This document shows positions 1 to 7,322 of a stretch of 17,840 bases of DNA, piece by piece. Both the position numbers and the translations under genes were made by a program. This stretch comes from Candidatus Omnitrophota bacterium (lineage in GTDB: Bacteria; Omnitrophota; Gorgyraeia; Zapsychrales; Zapsychraceae): NCBI GenBank assembly GCA_020430005.1, contig JAGQKQ010000009.1, positions 1-17,840 on the forward strand. The letters are read 5' to 3'. The stretch's first letter is position 1. Each line of letters opens with the position of its first letter. The notes beneath the pieces are model-generated. The model was given only the letters and a program-made list of their open reading frames with translations. It had not been told where the DNA came from and searched no databases.

Positions 1-281
1 TCATCATAAAAAAATGAAAATTCCGGGGTAAAGCGCATTTTTATTTTCTGACCGACTTTTCTTCGAATAGCTCCCCTGGCTGATTGCAGGGCCTTTTTGG
101 CATCCAGAATGTTCTTAGAGTCTCCTATAACATTAAAGAAAACCCTGGCTGTTCTTAAATCTTTACTGACATCCACCCGTGTGATCGCGACAAACTGCAA
201 CCTGGGGTCACTCATCTCCTGTTGAATAATCAAACCGATTTCCCGGCGGACTTGTTGATTCACTTTATCCATTCGGCTCAT
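1..281 (-). CDS. rbfA: Ribosome-binding factor A, 5' part (runs off the window)
   Basis: RbfA binds the 30S subunit during late maturation of the 16S rRNA 5' end and supports growth in the cold. The visible 93 residues begin MSRMDKVNQQVRREI, followed by a stretch containing DPRLQFVAITRVDVS, and end with the family-typical segment KIKMRFTPEFSFFYD. This is the type-II KH-like fold of RbfA; only the C-terminal tail (usually about 25 to 40 residues) is missing beyond base 1. The ATG at 281 is supported by a perfect AGGAGG at 287-292, five bases upstream, which overlaps the stop codon of the preceding nucleotidyltransferase gene. Translation is therefore probably coupled to that gene. It is the last visible gene of the ligA-lipoprotein-xerD-cca-rbfA run. 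Confidence 0.93.
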   Translation of the reverse strand, partial: MSRMDKVNQQVRREIGLIIQQEMSDPRLQFVAITRVDVSKDLRTARVFFNVIGDSKNILDAKKALQSARGAIRRKVGQKIKMRFTPEFSFFYD

Positions 282-290
282 AATTTCCTC

Positions 291-1556
291 CTAACATTCC
301 TGTTTTAATAACAGACGGGCGGCCTTCCACTCATCCCGTTTGTTTTTCACAGTGCCATCCAGTTTTTGCTCTAACACTCTGTCTAAAATAAACCCGATCT
401 TTTTGCCGGGAATTCCACTTTCCTTCTGCAGATCATGCCCATTAATAAAAAGAGTAATCCGGCAGTCTTTCAATAGATAACGGTCAATTTTATCAACAAT
501 GTCTTTTGATGAGGCTACAATCCTCAAAAACATGACAAAGTCGAAGGAAAACTCTTTCAGACGTTTGTACACACAGCTCCGTGAAAGCTGCTCATCCGAG
601 AGTTCTGCCAAAATACTTTTCCATTGAGAAAGGGAAAGAATATCTTTTTTTTGCTCCTTTGTAAACGAAAATTCCTCAAGAAGTTTCTTATGAAATTTCT
701 CGCTATTTTGGGCCACGATACTTAAAAAATAGATAAACCACCACTGATAGTTCTCCGCACATTCCTTTCTTCTTTTTAAACGGGCGATTTTTTGGCTTAT
801 ATCTTCCAGAAAAGGAATGTCCGCCGCCTCTTCTTCTCCCAGAAAACCATACGCTTTTAATGCTTTCAGGCGTTTTAAGGCAGGCATCGGTTTTTCTTCA
901 TCTAAAATTTTCTTAAACTCGGCAAAATAACGTCCGGCACTGGCTGTTTTATAAAAGTTCTTTTTGACCGCGGTCTTCAATAAACCTAATGTTGTCGGTT
1001 CAATAGAAAAACGGAACCGCTGTTCAAAACGGACGGCACGCAAAACTCTTGTTGGATCATCACTAAAACTGTCTTTATGAAGAACCCGAATCTTTTTTTG
1101 TCTTAAATCCCGCAAACCGTCAAATTCATCTAACAGAACACCGAATTGATTCCGATTAATACAAAGCCCCATAGCATTGATTGTAAAATCTCGACGGAAA
1201 AGATCATCCGCTAGAGACCCCTTTTTTACGGAAGGCATCGCCCCCGGCTTGGCATACGTTTCACTTCGTGTCGTGGCGAAATCAACTCGCAACCCTTTTG
1301 GAAGAAGAACGGTCGCTGTTTTAAACTGCCGATAGACCGTCAATTTTCCCTTCGTTTTTTTGGCTACAGCAGACGCCACAGTTTCCGTGCTATCCCCGAT
1401 GACAATATCCAAATCCAGATTCTTGCGTTTTAAAATCATATCCCGGACAATTCCTCCTGCCAGATAAGCCGACAGATTTCGTTGATCGGCTTCATCCGCG
1501 ATCATCCTGATCAAATGCACAATCTCGGGACTTAAATTTGAAAAATAATTCTTCAT
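291..1556 (-). CDS. CCA-adding enzyme / poly(A) polymerase family nucleotidyltransferase
   Basis: A class II template-independent nucleotidyltransferase of 421 residues. Members add CCA (or only A, or CC) to tRNA 3' ends, or polyadenylate RNA. Visible motifs: GGIVRD at residues 34-39; the catalytic carboxylates in LDLDIVIGD (D48, D50); RRDFTINAMG just past residue 120; and a DDPTRVLRAVRFEQRF segment of the type that forms the nucleotide-selecting and neck regions. I see no C-terminal HD phosphohydrolase domain like that of E. coli Cca. The sequence fits a CCA-adding enzyme best, but related PcnB or A-adding enzymes cannot be excluded by eye, so I give no symbol. The start lies one base after the xerD stop (TAAGATG) without a strong Shine-Dalgarno, suggesting coupled translation. 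The stop overlaps the rbfA ribosome binding site. The one tRNA in this window already encodes its CCA, so the enzyme may act mainly in repair or on other tRNAs. Confidence 0.9.
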   Translation of the reverse strand: MKNYFSNLSPEIVHLIRMIADEADQRNLSAYLAGGIVRDMILKRKNLDLDIVIGDSTETVASAVAKKTKGKLTVYRQFKTATVLLPKGLRVDFATTRSETYAKPGAMPSVKKGSLADDLFRRDFTINAMGLCINRNQFGVLLDEFDGLRDLRQKKIRVLHKDSFSDDPTRVLRAVRFEQRFRFSIEPTTLGLLKTAVKKNFYKTASAGRYFAEFKKILDEEKPMPALKRLKALKAYGFLGEEEAADIPFLEDISQKIARLKRRKECAENYQWWFIYFLSIVAQNSEKFHKKLLEEFSFTKEQKKDILSLSQWKSILAELSDEQLSRSCVYKRLKEFSFDFVMFLRIVASSKDIVDKIDRYLLKDCRITLFINGHDLQKESGIPGKKIGFILDRVLEQKLDGTVKNKRDEWKAARLLLKQEC

Positions 1557-1557
1557 C

Positions 1558-2454
1558 TTACGGTCGGGGATGAAATTCCTGATGAACCCCTTTTAACCTT
1601 TCCTTATCCACATGTGTATAAATCTGTGTTGTTGAAATGTCGGAATGTCCCAACATTTCTTGAACGGACCGCAAATCAGCGCCATGCTCCAATAGATGCG
1701 TCGCGAAAGAATGACGTAGTGTATGCGGTTTAATGTCCTTCTTGATATTCGCGCGCCGCGCGTAAAGTTTAATAATCTTCCAAATACTTTGCCGGCTGAT
1801 CTTTTTTCCCAAACGGCTTAAGAACAAAACATTCGATACCTTATCTTTCATCAACTTTTCCCGCACAGTTTCACAGTAATGTTGGATCGCCGCGCAGGCA
1901 CTCCGGCCGATCGGAATAATTCTTTCTTTATTTCCTTTTCCAATACAACGCACATAACCAGCCTGCAAATTCACATTTTCCAATTTTAAATTCACCAGTT
2001 CCGACACACGCATACCGCTGGCATAAAATAATTCCAGAATAGCCCGGTCACGGATGGGCTGCCACCCCTTACCTTTGGTCGCTTCAATCATGGCTTCCAC
2101 TTCTTTTGTACTTAACCCATCGGGAACGGTTTGCCATACCTTTGGTGTATCAACCAGGTTCGTCGGATCCTGTTCTGTCATCCGTTCTCTCACGCAGAAA
2201 CGATGAAACACTTTTATAGCGGCCAACGAACGGCAGATTGATTTTGTGGATAACCCTCTTTCTTTCTGGTCCCACATAAATTGCGTCACGTTCGCACGGT
2301 CAACCTTGGCGGGATTCTTAACACCCTTTTTCAAGAGAAAATCGGAATACTTAACAAGATCCCGACGGTAAGCCAGCAATGTATTGTCCGCTAACCCCCG
2401 CTCAACCGCCAGATAATTAATAAACTCCTCAATGTAGGACTTAAAGTTATTCAT
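1558..2454 (-). CDS. xerD: Site-specific tyrosine recombinase XerD
   Basis: XerD, with XerC, resolves chromosome dimers at dif under the control of FtsK. At 298 residues it has the same length as E. coli XerD. An N-terminal SAM-like core-binding domain (about 1-105) is followed by the catalytic domain with the full active-site set: R149 (ASGMRVSEL), K173 (GKGNKER), H244 and R247 (HTLRHSFATHLLEHG), H270 (MLGHSDISTTQIYTHV) and nucleophile Y279. The ending, LKGVHQEFHPRP, is typical of XerD rather than XerC or phage integrases. It overlaps the lipoprotein gene upstream by 8 bases (ATGAATAA) and is followed one base later by the nucleotidyltransferase gene, so translation is probably coupled. FtsK is encoded in the same window. 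There is nothing mobile around it, which supports a housekeeping role. Confidence 0.95.
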   Translation of the reverse strand: MNNFKSYIEEFINYLAVERGLADNTLLAYRRDLVKYSDFLLKKGVKNPAKVDRANVTQFMWDQKERGLSTKSICRSLAAIKVFHRFCVRERMTEQDPTNLVDTPKVWQTVPDGLSTKEVEAMIEATKGKGWQPIRDRAILELFYASGMRVSELVNLKLENVNLQAGYVRCIGKGNKERIIPIGRSACAAIQHYCETVREKLMKDKVSNVLFLSRLGKKISRQSIWKIIKLYARRANIKKDIKPHTLRHSFATHLLEHGADLRSVQEMLGHSDISTTQIYTHVDKERLKGVHQEFHPRP

Positions 2455-2989
2455 AATTAATATAAAACTCTTTCATGACTTCCGGATCAAAATCATCCCT
2501 TATAGTTTTTGAAGTCCGTTTTAATAATGATCTCATTTGAAAACGGCTGCGCAAGTCTTCCGGTTTCTCATATTCCTTTTGCAGCTTATCCATATCCTTC
2601 AAAATCTCTTCCAATTTCTTAGCTTTATCTGTAACGACTAATGTTTTCATTTCGCCCAATTGTTTGATAATTTCCGCGATCAAATATTCCTGCCGTTTAT
2701 CGCTATACTGCGTGCTATCATTCGTATAATTCTGCGCAAGTTCTTTTTCCCAGGCTTTCCACAATGTATAGTGATATGTGTATTTTTCTTCCGGCGAAAA
2801 TCTGGCCGGCGCGTAATCTACAGGATCTAAGATCGGCACAATTCTCAGACTCTCTTTGTCTTTCTTCTTTTCACGACGGAATTTCTTTCGTAAAGGTTCA
2901 CACCCGCTTAACGTGAAAACCGTTATGGCCAGACAAAAACATAAACACACCGCTTGAAATAAGGAAACTTTCGATTTAACTGAATTCAT
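2447..2989 (-). CDS. Predicted lipoprotein of unknown function
   Basis: I do not recognise a family. The 180-residue product has a lipoprotein signal peptide: basic start (MNSVKSK), a hydrophobic stretch at about 9-27, then lipobox L27-S28-G29-C30, so C30 would be lipidated. A very basic stretch follows at 33-44 (LRKKFRREKKKD). The rest is hydrophilic and rich in Lys, Glu, Asp and Tyr. It includes YTYHYTLWKAWEKE and a probable coiled coil or helical region at about 110-145 with many KLEEILKDMDKLQKE-like heptads. There is no residue set suggesting an enzyme. The start has a good AGGAG seven bases upstream. It overlaps ligA by 14 bases and xerD by 8, so it is translated as part of this maintenance operon. 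An envelope-anchored structural role is possible but unproven. Confidence 0.85.
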   Translation of the reverse strand: MNSVKSKVSLFQAVCLCFCLAITVFTLSGCEPLRKKFRREKKKDKESLRIVPILDPVDYAPARFSPEEKYTYHYTLWKAWEKELAQNYTNDSTQYSDKRQEYLIAEIIKQLGEMKTLVVTDKAKKLEEILKDMDKLQKEYEKPEDLRSRFQMRSLLKRTSKTIRDDFDPEVMKEFYINYE

Positions 2990-4994
2990 TGATCAACTCC
3001 TGAAATTTTTGTTGGTCCAAGATTTTTACTTTAAGATCAACCGCCTTTTGATATTTTGATCCGGGCGACTTCCCCGCCACAACATAATCTGTTTTCTTAC
3101 TGACACTGGAAACAACCTCTCCCCCGAGATTCTTGACCATTTGTCCGGCATCGGTTCGGGATATGTTATCTAGCTCTCCAGTAAACACAAACTTTTTTCC
3201 CTGTAATAGCCCGGCCGCTTTCGGACGAACCGCTTCCATCATAGACAATCCCGCCTTTTGAAATTTCGCAATAAGCTTTTTGGTCGAGGATTGTTTGAAA
3301 AATGTCGTTACCGATTCGGCAATAACCTCTCCAATTTCATGAATATCGGTTAAATCTTCCACAGAAACGGCGGCCAGCTTATCAATGGAACCGAATTGCT
3401 GGGCCATAATGTAAGCCGCCTTTTCGCCGACATTGGCAATACCCAATCCAAACACAAACCGGGATAACGGTTGTTTTTTGCTATCCTCTATCGCGTTCAA
3501 TAAATTTTCCGCTTTCTTTTCTGCGAATAGTTCTAGCGGAAGCAGATCTTCCTTTTTAAGAAAGTATATGTCAGCAGCATCCTTAACAAGATTTTGCTGC
3601 AACAACTGTTTAACAACAGACTCTCCCAACCCCTCGATATCCATCGCCCCTCTTGAAGCAAAATGAATAATAGTCTTTTCAAGTTTTGCCGGGCAGTTCA
3701 GATTCTGACAACGATACGCCACCTCATCGGATTTCAGTTTAACAATCGCGCCCTGACATTCCGGACAGACCGCTGGAATTTTAAATGTCTTGCGTTTCCC
3801 CCCGGATGGCTCGACAACTTTAATCACTTTGGGAATGACATCACCGGCCCGTTCAACAAGAACACGGTCTCCTTTTTGAATACCGAGACGTTCGACCTCT
3901 TCAAAGTTGTGCAGAGTCGAACGGGATATGGTGACTCCTCCGCACTCCACCGGTTCAAGCTCGGCAACCGGAGTGAGAACCCCAGTCCGTCCTACCTGGA
4001 CCTTGATGTCTTTAACTGTGGTCGTCACTTGATGCGCCGGAAATTTAAAGGCAACCGCCCAGCGCGGGCTTTTCAATGTCGCGCCAAGTTGTTTCTGCTG
4101 GGCCAGAGAATTTACCTTGATCACAACACCATCGACTTCATAAGGAATAGAATCCCGTTTTTTCTGAAATTCTTCACAATACGCGATCACTTCATCAAGT
4201 GTTTTACAAAGACGTTTGTTTTGATCAACTTGAAAACCCCAATCCTGTACCTTTTGCAGAAAATCCCAATGGGTTTTAAAGTCGGGATAACCTGCGATAA
4301 CACCGAAAGAGTGAATGTAACAGCTTAAATTTCTTCTGGCCGTCACCCGGGAGTCCAACAACTTGACTGAACCACTGGTCGCGTTGCGGGGATTGGCGAA
4401 GACAACTTCACCGTCTTTTTTTCGCTGGAGGTTCAACTGTTTGAAGGCACCAATATTCATATAAACTTCCCCACGGACTTCCAACAGTCTCGGAACTTTT
4501 TTATCCAGATTCTTGAGTTTTAAAGGGACCGACCGGATGGTACGCAAATTATGCGTCACATCCTCACCGGTTGTTCCATCGCCCCGTGTTGCCCCCAAAA
4601 CCAACACACCGTTTTCATAGGTTAACGCCGCGCTGATTCCATCAATCTTAAGCTCAACAGTATACTCTACCGATTTCTCCTTAACACCCTTTAAGACCCG
4701 GCGATGCCAGTCTTTTAACTCGTCAACCGAGTAGGTGTTATCCAACGAGTACATTTTTTCCTTATGACGCACCGTTTTGGTTCCTGATGGAACCTTTATG
4801 CCTACCCGCTGTGTCGGGGAATTAATATCTTTTAATTCCGGATATTCATTCTCAAGCTGTATTAACTCCTTTAAAAGATCATCATACTCTCTGTCAGAAA
4901 TGGTTGGCTGATCAAGATTGTAATAGCGATCATTATGCTGTTCAATCTCTTTGCTGAGATGCCGGACACGTTTTTCAGCTGTGTTTCTGTTCAT
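2976..4994 (-). CDS. ligA: NAD-dependent DNA ligase LigA
   Basis: LigA seals nicks in DNA during replication and repair, using NAD+ as adenylate donor. At 672 residues it is full length. Domain Ia (HNDRYYNLDQPTISDREYD, about 20-38) binds the nicotinamide part. The adenylation domain carries the KIDG motif with nucleophile K116. An OB fold follows, containing VGRTGVLTPVAELEPV near 334-349. Four zinc-binding cysteines are present at C410, C413, C429 and C434. Helix-hairpin-helix repeats occupy about 440-585, and a BRCT domain runs from about 594 to the end (KFVFTGELDNISR, GGEVVSSVSKKTDYVVAG). The ATG at 4994 has a CAGGAG about 14 bases upstream, rather distant. No better start is visible, because the preceding 114 bases are noncoding. 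The 3' end overlaps the lipoprotein gene by 14 bases. Confidence 0.97.
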   Translation of the reverse strand: MNRNTAEKRVRHLSKEIEQHNDRYYNLDQPTISDREYDDLLKELIQLENEYPELKDINSPTQRVGIKVPSGTKTVRHKEKMYSLDNTYSVDELKDWHRRVLKGVKEKSVEYTVELKIDGISAALTYENGVLVLGATRGDGTTGEDVTHNLRTIRSVPLKLKNLDKKVPRLLEVRGEVYMNIGAFKQLNLQRKKDGEVVFANPRNATSGSVKLLDSRVTARRNLSCYIHSFGVIAGYPDFKTHWDFLQKVQDWGFQVDQNKRLCKTLDEVIAYCEEFQKKRDSIPYEVDGVVIKVNSLAQQKQLGATLKSPRWAVAFKFPAHQVTTTVKDIKVQVGRTGVLTPVAELEPVECGGVTISRSTLHNFEEVERLGIQKGDRVLVERAGDVIPKVIKVVEPSGGKRKTFKIPAVCPECQGAIVKLKSDEVAYRCQNLNCPAKLEKTIIHFASRGAMDIEGLGESVVKQLLQQNLVKDAADIYFLKKEDLLPLELFAEKKAENLLNAIEDSKKQPLSRFVFGLGIANVGEKAAYIMAQQFGSIDKLAAVSVEDLTDIHEIGEVIAESVTTFFKQSSTKKLIAKFQKAGLSMMEAVRPKAAGLLQGKKFVFTGELDNISRTDAGQMVKNLGGEVVSSVSKKTDYVVAGKSPGSKYQKAVDLKVKILDQQKFQELINEFS

Positions 4995-5053
4995 AATAAA
5001 TTTGAGCGCTCCTGTACCCCTTAGACCCTGATAACAAATTTACACGACGAAAG

Positions 5054-5092
5054 CCCCGGAGACTCTGGGGTTCTGGGACACTGGGTTTCTTT
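5054..5092 (+). repeat. Short GC-rich hairpin plus CTGGG direct repeats in the acyP-ligA gap
   Basis: The 114-base gap between acyP and ligA (4995-5108) contains a compact hairpin. CCCCGGA (5054-5060) pairs with TCTGGGG (5064-5070), with one G-U pair and a three-base loop; the fold is better as plus-strand RNA. Three CTGGG units and a T7 run follow (TTCTGGGACACTGGGTTTC). Read on the plus strand it looks terminator-like, but no plus-strand gene ends here. On the minus strand, the direction of ligA, no T-run follows the hairpin. It may be a remnant of a dispersed intergenic repeat; this is a tentative reading. Confidence 0.4.
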
Positions 5093-5100
5093 TTTTATTC

Positions 5101-5106
5101 ATTATA
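5101..5106 (-). promoter_or_regulatory. Possible -10 element upstream of ligA
   Basis: A perfect TATAAT lies on the minus strand just past the acyP stop codon, about 107 bases before the ligA ATG. No good -35 hexamer is seen at 16 to 18 bases (GATTTC at 17). The segment is AT-rich, so the match may be chance. If used, it would let ligA and the downstream genes be transcribed apart from tRNA-Pro/acyP. Confidence 0.25.
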
Positions 5107-5108
5107 TT

Positions 5109-5378
5109 TTACGATCTAATGGTGAAATCTTTAAATTCCGTCCGGAATTCTTGATATGAAATATCACAATCGCTAACAGACCCATCAAAATACTGCTTCA
5201 AACCCCGGCATAATTTTTCGATATCCTCTTTTCGGCCTTCAACCATAGCCTCAACCCGTCCATCCGGAAGATTGCGTACCCATCCCGTTAAACCAAGCGG
5301 TTTGGCCATGGAAAGTGTTGTGTAACGAAATCCAACGCCTTGAACAATGCCTGTAAAGAAAATATGCGCCCGAGTCAT
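5109..5378 (-). CDS. acyP: Acylphosphatase
   Basis: Acylphosphatase hydrolyses carboxyl-phosphate bonds in small acyl phosphates in the cytosol. The 89-residue product has the family signature in order: RAHIFFTGIVQGVGFRY near the N terminus, with the catalytic Arg in the GVGFR phosphate loop, then the conserved GLTGWVRNLPDGRVEAMVEG segment with the catalytic Asn (N38, in VRNLPDG). The open frame extends a further 22 codons upstream, but that part lies inside the tRNA-Pro gene. The ATG at 5378, with AAAGGG a few bases upstream, gives the normal family length. The gene begins 30 bases after the tRNA's encoded CCA with no terminator between, so it is probably co-transcribed with the tRNA and its mRNA 5' end formed by tRNA 3' processing. 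Confidence 0.93.
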   Translation of the reverse strand: MTRAHIFFTGIVQGVGFRYTTLSMAKPLGLTGWVRNLPDGRVEAMVEGRKEDIEKLCRGLKQYFDGSVSDCDISYQEFRTEFKDFTIRS

Positions 5379-5408
5379 AATATCCCTTTGTCCTAGATCT
5401 TGAACATT

Positions 5409-5485
5409 TGGTCGGGAAGGCGGGATTTGAACCCGCGACCTCATCGTCCCGAACGATGCACGCTAGCCAACTGCGCTACTTCCCG
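5409..5485 (-). tRNA. tRNA-Pro (anticodon CGG), CCA encoded
   Basis: All cloverleaf parts can be read on the minus strand. Acceptor strands CGGGAAG and CTTCCCG pair fully. D arm: GCGC / AGTTGGCTA / GCGT. Anticodon arm: CATCG, loop TTCGGGA, CGATG. Variable loop: AGGTC. T arm: GCGGG, loop TTCAAAT, CCCGC. Discriminator A is followed by a genomically encoded CCA, 77 bases in all. Loop positions 34-36 read CGG, which decodes the proline codon CCG. A strong promoter precedes it and acyP follows after 30 bases. Confidence 0.97.
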
Positions 5486-5516
5486 AGAGATTGTAGTTAA
5501 CAATAAATAGATGTTT

Positions 5517-5545
5517 AGTTTAGCACTTTTGAAAGACGTCGTCAA
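5517..5545 (-). promoter_or_regulatory. Sigma-70-type promoter for tRNA-Pro and acyP
   Basis: On the minus strand, -35 TTGACG (5540-5545) and -10 TAAACT (5517-5522) are separated by exactly 17 bases. A TG one base before the -10 makes it an extended -10. The predicted start near 5510 gives a leader of about 25 bases before the mature tRNA 5' end at 5485. It lies in the 124-base gap after fabZ, which holds no other gene that I can see. Confidence 0.82.
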
Positions 5546-5609
5546 CGCCTTCGGAAGGAATGTAATAAGACATAACTTACTGTAAAGTAATAGGATAAGA
5601 AAATATGAA

Positions 5610-6044
5610 TCAGGCTTCTTTAATACCGAAACCTATTTCCGCCTCGGCCACTTTCTTGTCATTTACAAAGCCTTCGGCCTTTAAAAAACCGGCCTTGTTC
5701 ATTAAACGGACGGACGAAACTTCCAGTCGTAATTGATCCCCGGGAACAACCGGATGGAGAAATTTGGCATTAACCTTGGCCAGATAATACGTCAGCATCT
5801 TGCCATGCATATTTTTACTGTAGTAATAATAAATGCATCCGGCTTGCGCCATCGCTTCCACAATTAAAACACCGGGCATGACTTTTTCGTTGGGAAAATG
5901 ACCGACAAAATGTTCTTCATTAACGGAAACATTTTTTAACGCCACAATTTTTTCATTGGGCTTAAGCTCGACAATTTTATCGATCATTAAAAATGGATAC
6001 CGGTGCGGGATGATTTTTTGAATTTCGAGAATATCAATTTCCAC
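5610..6044 (-). CDS. fabZ: 3-hydroxyacyl-ACP dehydratase FabZ
   Basis: FabZ dehydrates 3-hydroxyacyl-ACP to trans-2-enoyl-ACP in type II fatty acid synthesis, including hydroxyacyl chains related to lipid A metabolism. The 144 residues show the hot-dog fold signature: IQKIIPHRYPFLMIDKIVEL at the start, catalytic H49 in GHFPNEKVMPGVLIVEAMAQ with E63, then KFLHPVVPGDQL. The start is GTG at 6044, supported by AAAGGA seven bases upstream. It lies 12 bases after ribE and is the last gene of the riboflavin operon. A tRNA promoter follows and no hairpin terminator is visible after it. FabA is unlikely given the length and motif spelling. The position next to riboflavin genes is probably operon packing and not a shared pathway. 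Confidence 0.95.
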   Translation of the reverse strand: MEIDILEIQKIIPHRYPFLMIDKIVELKPNEKIVALKNVSVNEEHFVGHFPNEKVMPGVLIVEAMAQAGCIYYYYSKNMHGKMLTYYLAKVNAKFLHPVVPGDQLRLEVSSVRLMNKAGFLKAEGFVNDKKVAEAEIGFGIKEA

Positions 6045-6056
6045 TGAATTGTCCTT

Positions 6057-6635
6057 TCATTTATTCAAAATATATTTCGCCAGAATATCCGTTTCGATAT
6101 TAACCTTATCCCCTTTACGTTTTGTACCGATAGTTGTCACCTCTTTTGTAAAAGGAATTAAATATACCGAAAAATATTTTTCCTTAACTTCGCCAACCGT
6201 AAGACTGATACCATCCACACAAACCGAACCTTTGGGGACAAAATACTTAGCCAGACTTTTCTGTAAACCGATCTGAATTTCCGTATAATTTTCCTTTTCC
6301 AGAATACGATGAATCGGCATAACCGCATCGACGTGCCCACTGACAAAATGTCCGGATAAACGATCGCTGACTCGCAGTGCCCGCTCCAAATTAACTTTAT
6401 CCCTATTTTTCAAATCAGCGAGTGATGTCTTCTCCAGCGTTTCTTTCATAATATCAAACACCGCTGAAGTTTTGTTTAAGCGCACGACAGTTAAACACAC
6501 ACCATTTACGGCAATACTATCCCCCGCCTTTGTTCCCTTAAGAACTTTAGCCGCCTTAACTGTTAAAACCGATAAATTTTTTTTATGTGTAATTGAATCG
6601 ACCGTTCCGATCTCTTCAACGATTCCTGTAAACAT
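6057..6635 (-). CDS. ribE: Riboflavin synthase, alpha chain
   Basis: This enzyme dismutates two 6,7-dimethyl-8-ribityllumazine molecules to riboflavin plus the pyrimidinedione, the last step of the pathway. The 192 residues contain two tandem lumazine-binding barrels. The first opens with the signature MFTGIVEEIG and has IAVNGVCLTV near residue 41. The second has GHFVSGHVDA near 95-104 and the matching VCVDGISLTV near 138. The internal duplication and the MFTGIVE start are diagnostic. The ATG at 6635 lies inside the 3' end of the RibD-reductase gene (20-base overlap), implying coupled translation. fabZ follows after 12 bases. Some annotations use the symbol ribC for this gene. Confidence 0.96.
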   Translation of the reverse strand: MFTGIVEEIGTVDSITHKKNLSVLTVKAAKVLKGTKAGDSIAVNGVCLTVVRLNKTSAVFDIMKETLEKTSLADLKNRDKVNLERALRVSDRLSGHFVSGHVDAVMPIHRILEKENYTEIQIGLQKSLAKYFVPKGSVCVDGISLTVGEVKEKYFSVYLIPFTKEVTTIGTKRKGDKVNIETDILAKYILNK

Positions 6636-7317
6636 AACCCTGCACCAATAAATCCTGTTTAAACCGTTTTACTGTTATATTTTTCAGTCCGAATGTTTTG
6701 TTAACGGATGTCACATTCAAACCCGCCACTGAACTTAAAGCCGCCGCGTCACCAAAAATTTTTGGCGCAATATAGATATGCGCCATATCCACCAGCCCTG
6801 CTTTTAAGGCCTCACCTATAACCTGCGCGCCGCCCTCAATAAGAAGACTGGAAACACCCATATCCGCCAGCTTTTTAAAACAGCTTTTTAATTTAATTCT
6901 ACCATTTTGTATCGGGCAGACAACAACATTAATACCTCTTTGCGTCAACTGCTTATATTTCGCTCTCGAATAACCAGTGCCGGTGACAACAATACACTGT
7001 TCCGGTACTATATCCTGAAAGAGCTTCGCGCGGGGAGAAATCCGTAAACGAGTATCTAAAATAACCTTTTTAAAATTTTTCTTTTTAACTGAAGGACTTA
7101 AGGAAGGATTATCTTTTAGAACCGTATTAATCCCTGTAAGAATAGCGTCAAAACGGGCCCGTTGGCGACGGGAAAATATTCGTGTTTCTTTCGAGGTAAT
7201 CCACTTGGACTGACCGGAGGCTGTCGCGATCTTTCCGTCCAGACTTTGCGCGCTTTTTACAACAACAAAAGGCAGGCGCGTCTTTTTGACTTTTTGTAGA
7301 ATGTCTTTCCGTGTCAT
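6616..7317 (-). CDS. RibD-type reductase domain protein without deaminase domain
   Basis: RibD normally has an N-terminal zinc deaminase and a C-terminal NADPH-dependent reductase acting on the ribosylaminopyrimidine intermediate. This 233-residue protein holds only the reductase half. LPFVVVKSAQSLDGKI begins at about residue 15, followed by GQSKWITSKETR (nucleotide-binding loop region), FDAILTGINTVLKDNPSL, VILDTRLRISPRAKLF and SSLLIEGGAQVIGEALKAGLVD. The deaminase zinc signatures (HAE and PCxxxGxTPPC) are absent. The upstream gene ends five bases before the start, so there is no room for a lost domain here. The reductase should work as a separate protein if a stand-alone deaminase exists elsewhere. 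An alternative is a related DHFR-like RibD_C family enzyme, but the riboflavin neighbours argue for the pathway role. Confidence 0.9.
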   Translation of the reverse strand: MTRKDILQKVKKTRLPFVVVKSAQSLDGKIATASGQSKWITSKETRIFSRRQRARFDAILTGINTVLKDNPSLSPSVKKKNFKKVILDTRLRISPRAKLFQDIVPEQCIVVTGTGYSRAKYKQLTQRGINVVVCPIQNGRIKLKSCFKKLADMGVSSLLIEGGAQVIGEALKAGLVDMAHIYIAPKIFGDAAALSSVAGLNVTSVNKTFGLKNITVKRFKQDLLVQGYVYRNR

Positions 7318-7322
7318 AAGGA

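Noticed and set aside
1558..2454. Integrase of a mobile element
   Set aside because: Length, catalytic spacing and the C-terminal ending are those of housekeeping XerD, and no attachment site or phage gene is nearby.
3663..4328. 221-codon plus-strand open frame inside ligA
   Set aside because: It is antisense to the conserved OB-fold and adenylation domain of LigA, with no recognisable domain or ribosome binding site. A long shadow frame is expected from codon bias.
5379..5444. Longer acylphosphatase start at 5444
   Set aside because: The added 22 codons come from the tRNA-Pro gene; the family length and the Shine-Dalgarno support the ATG at 5378.
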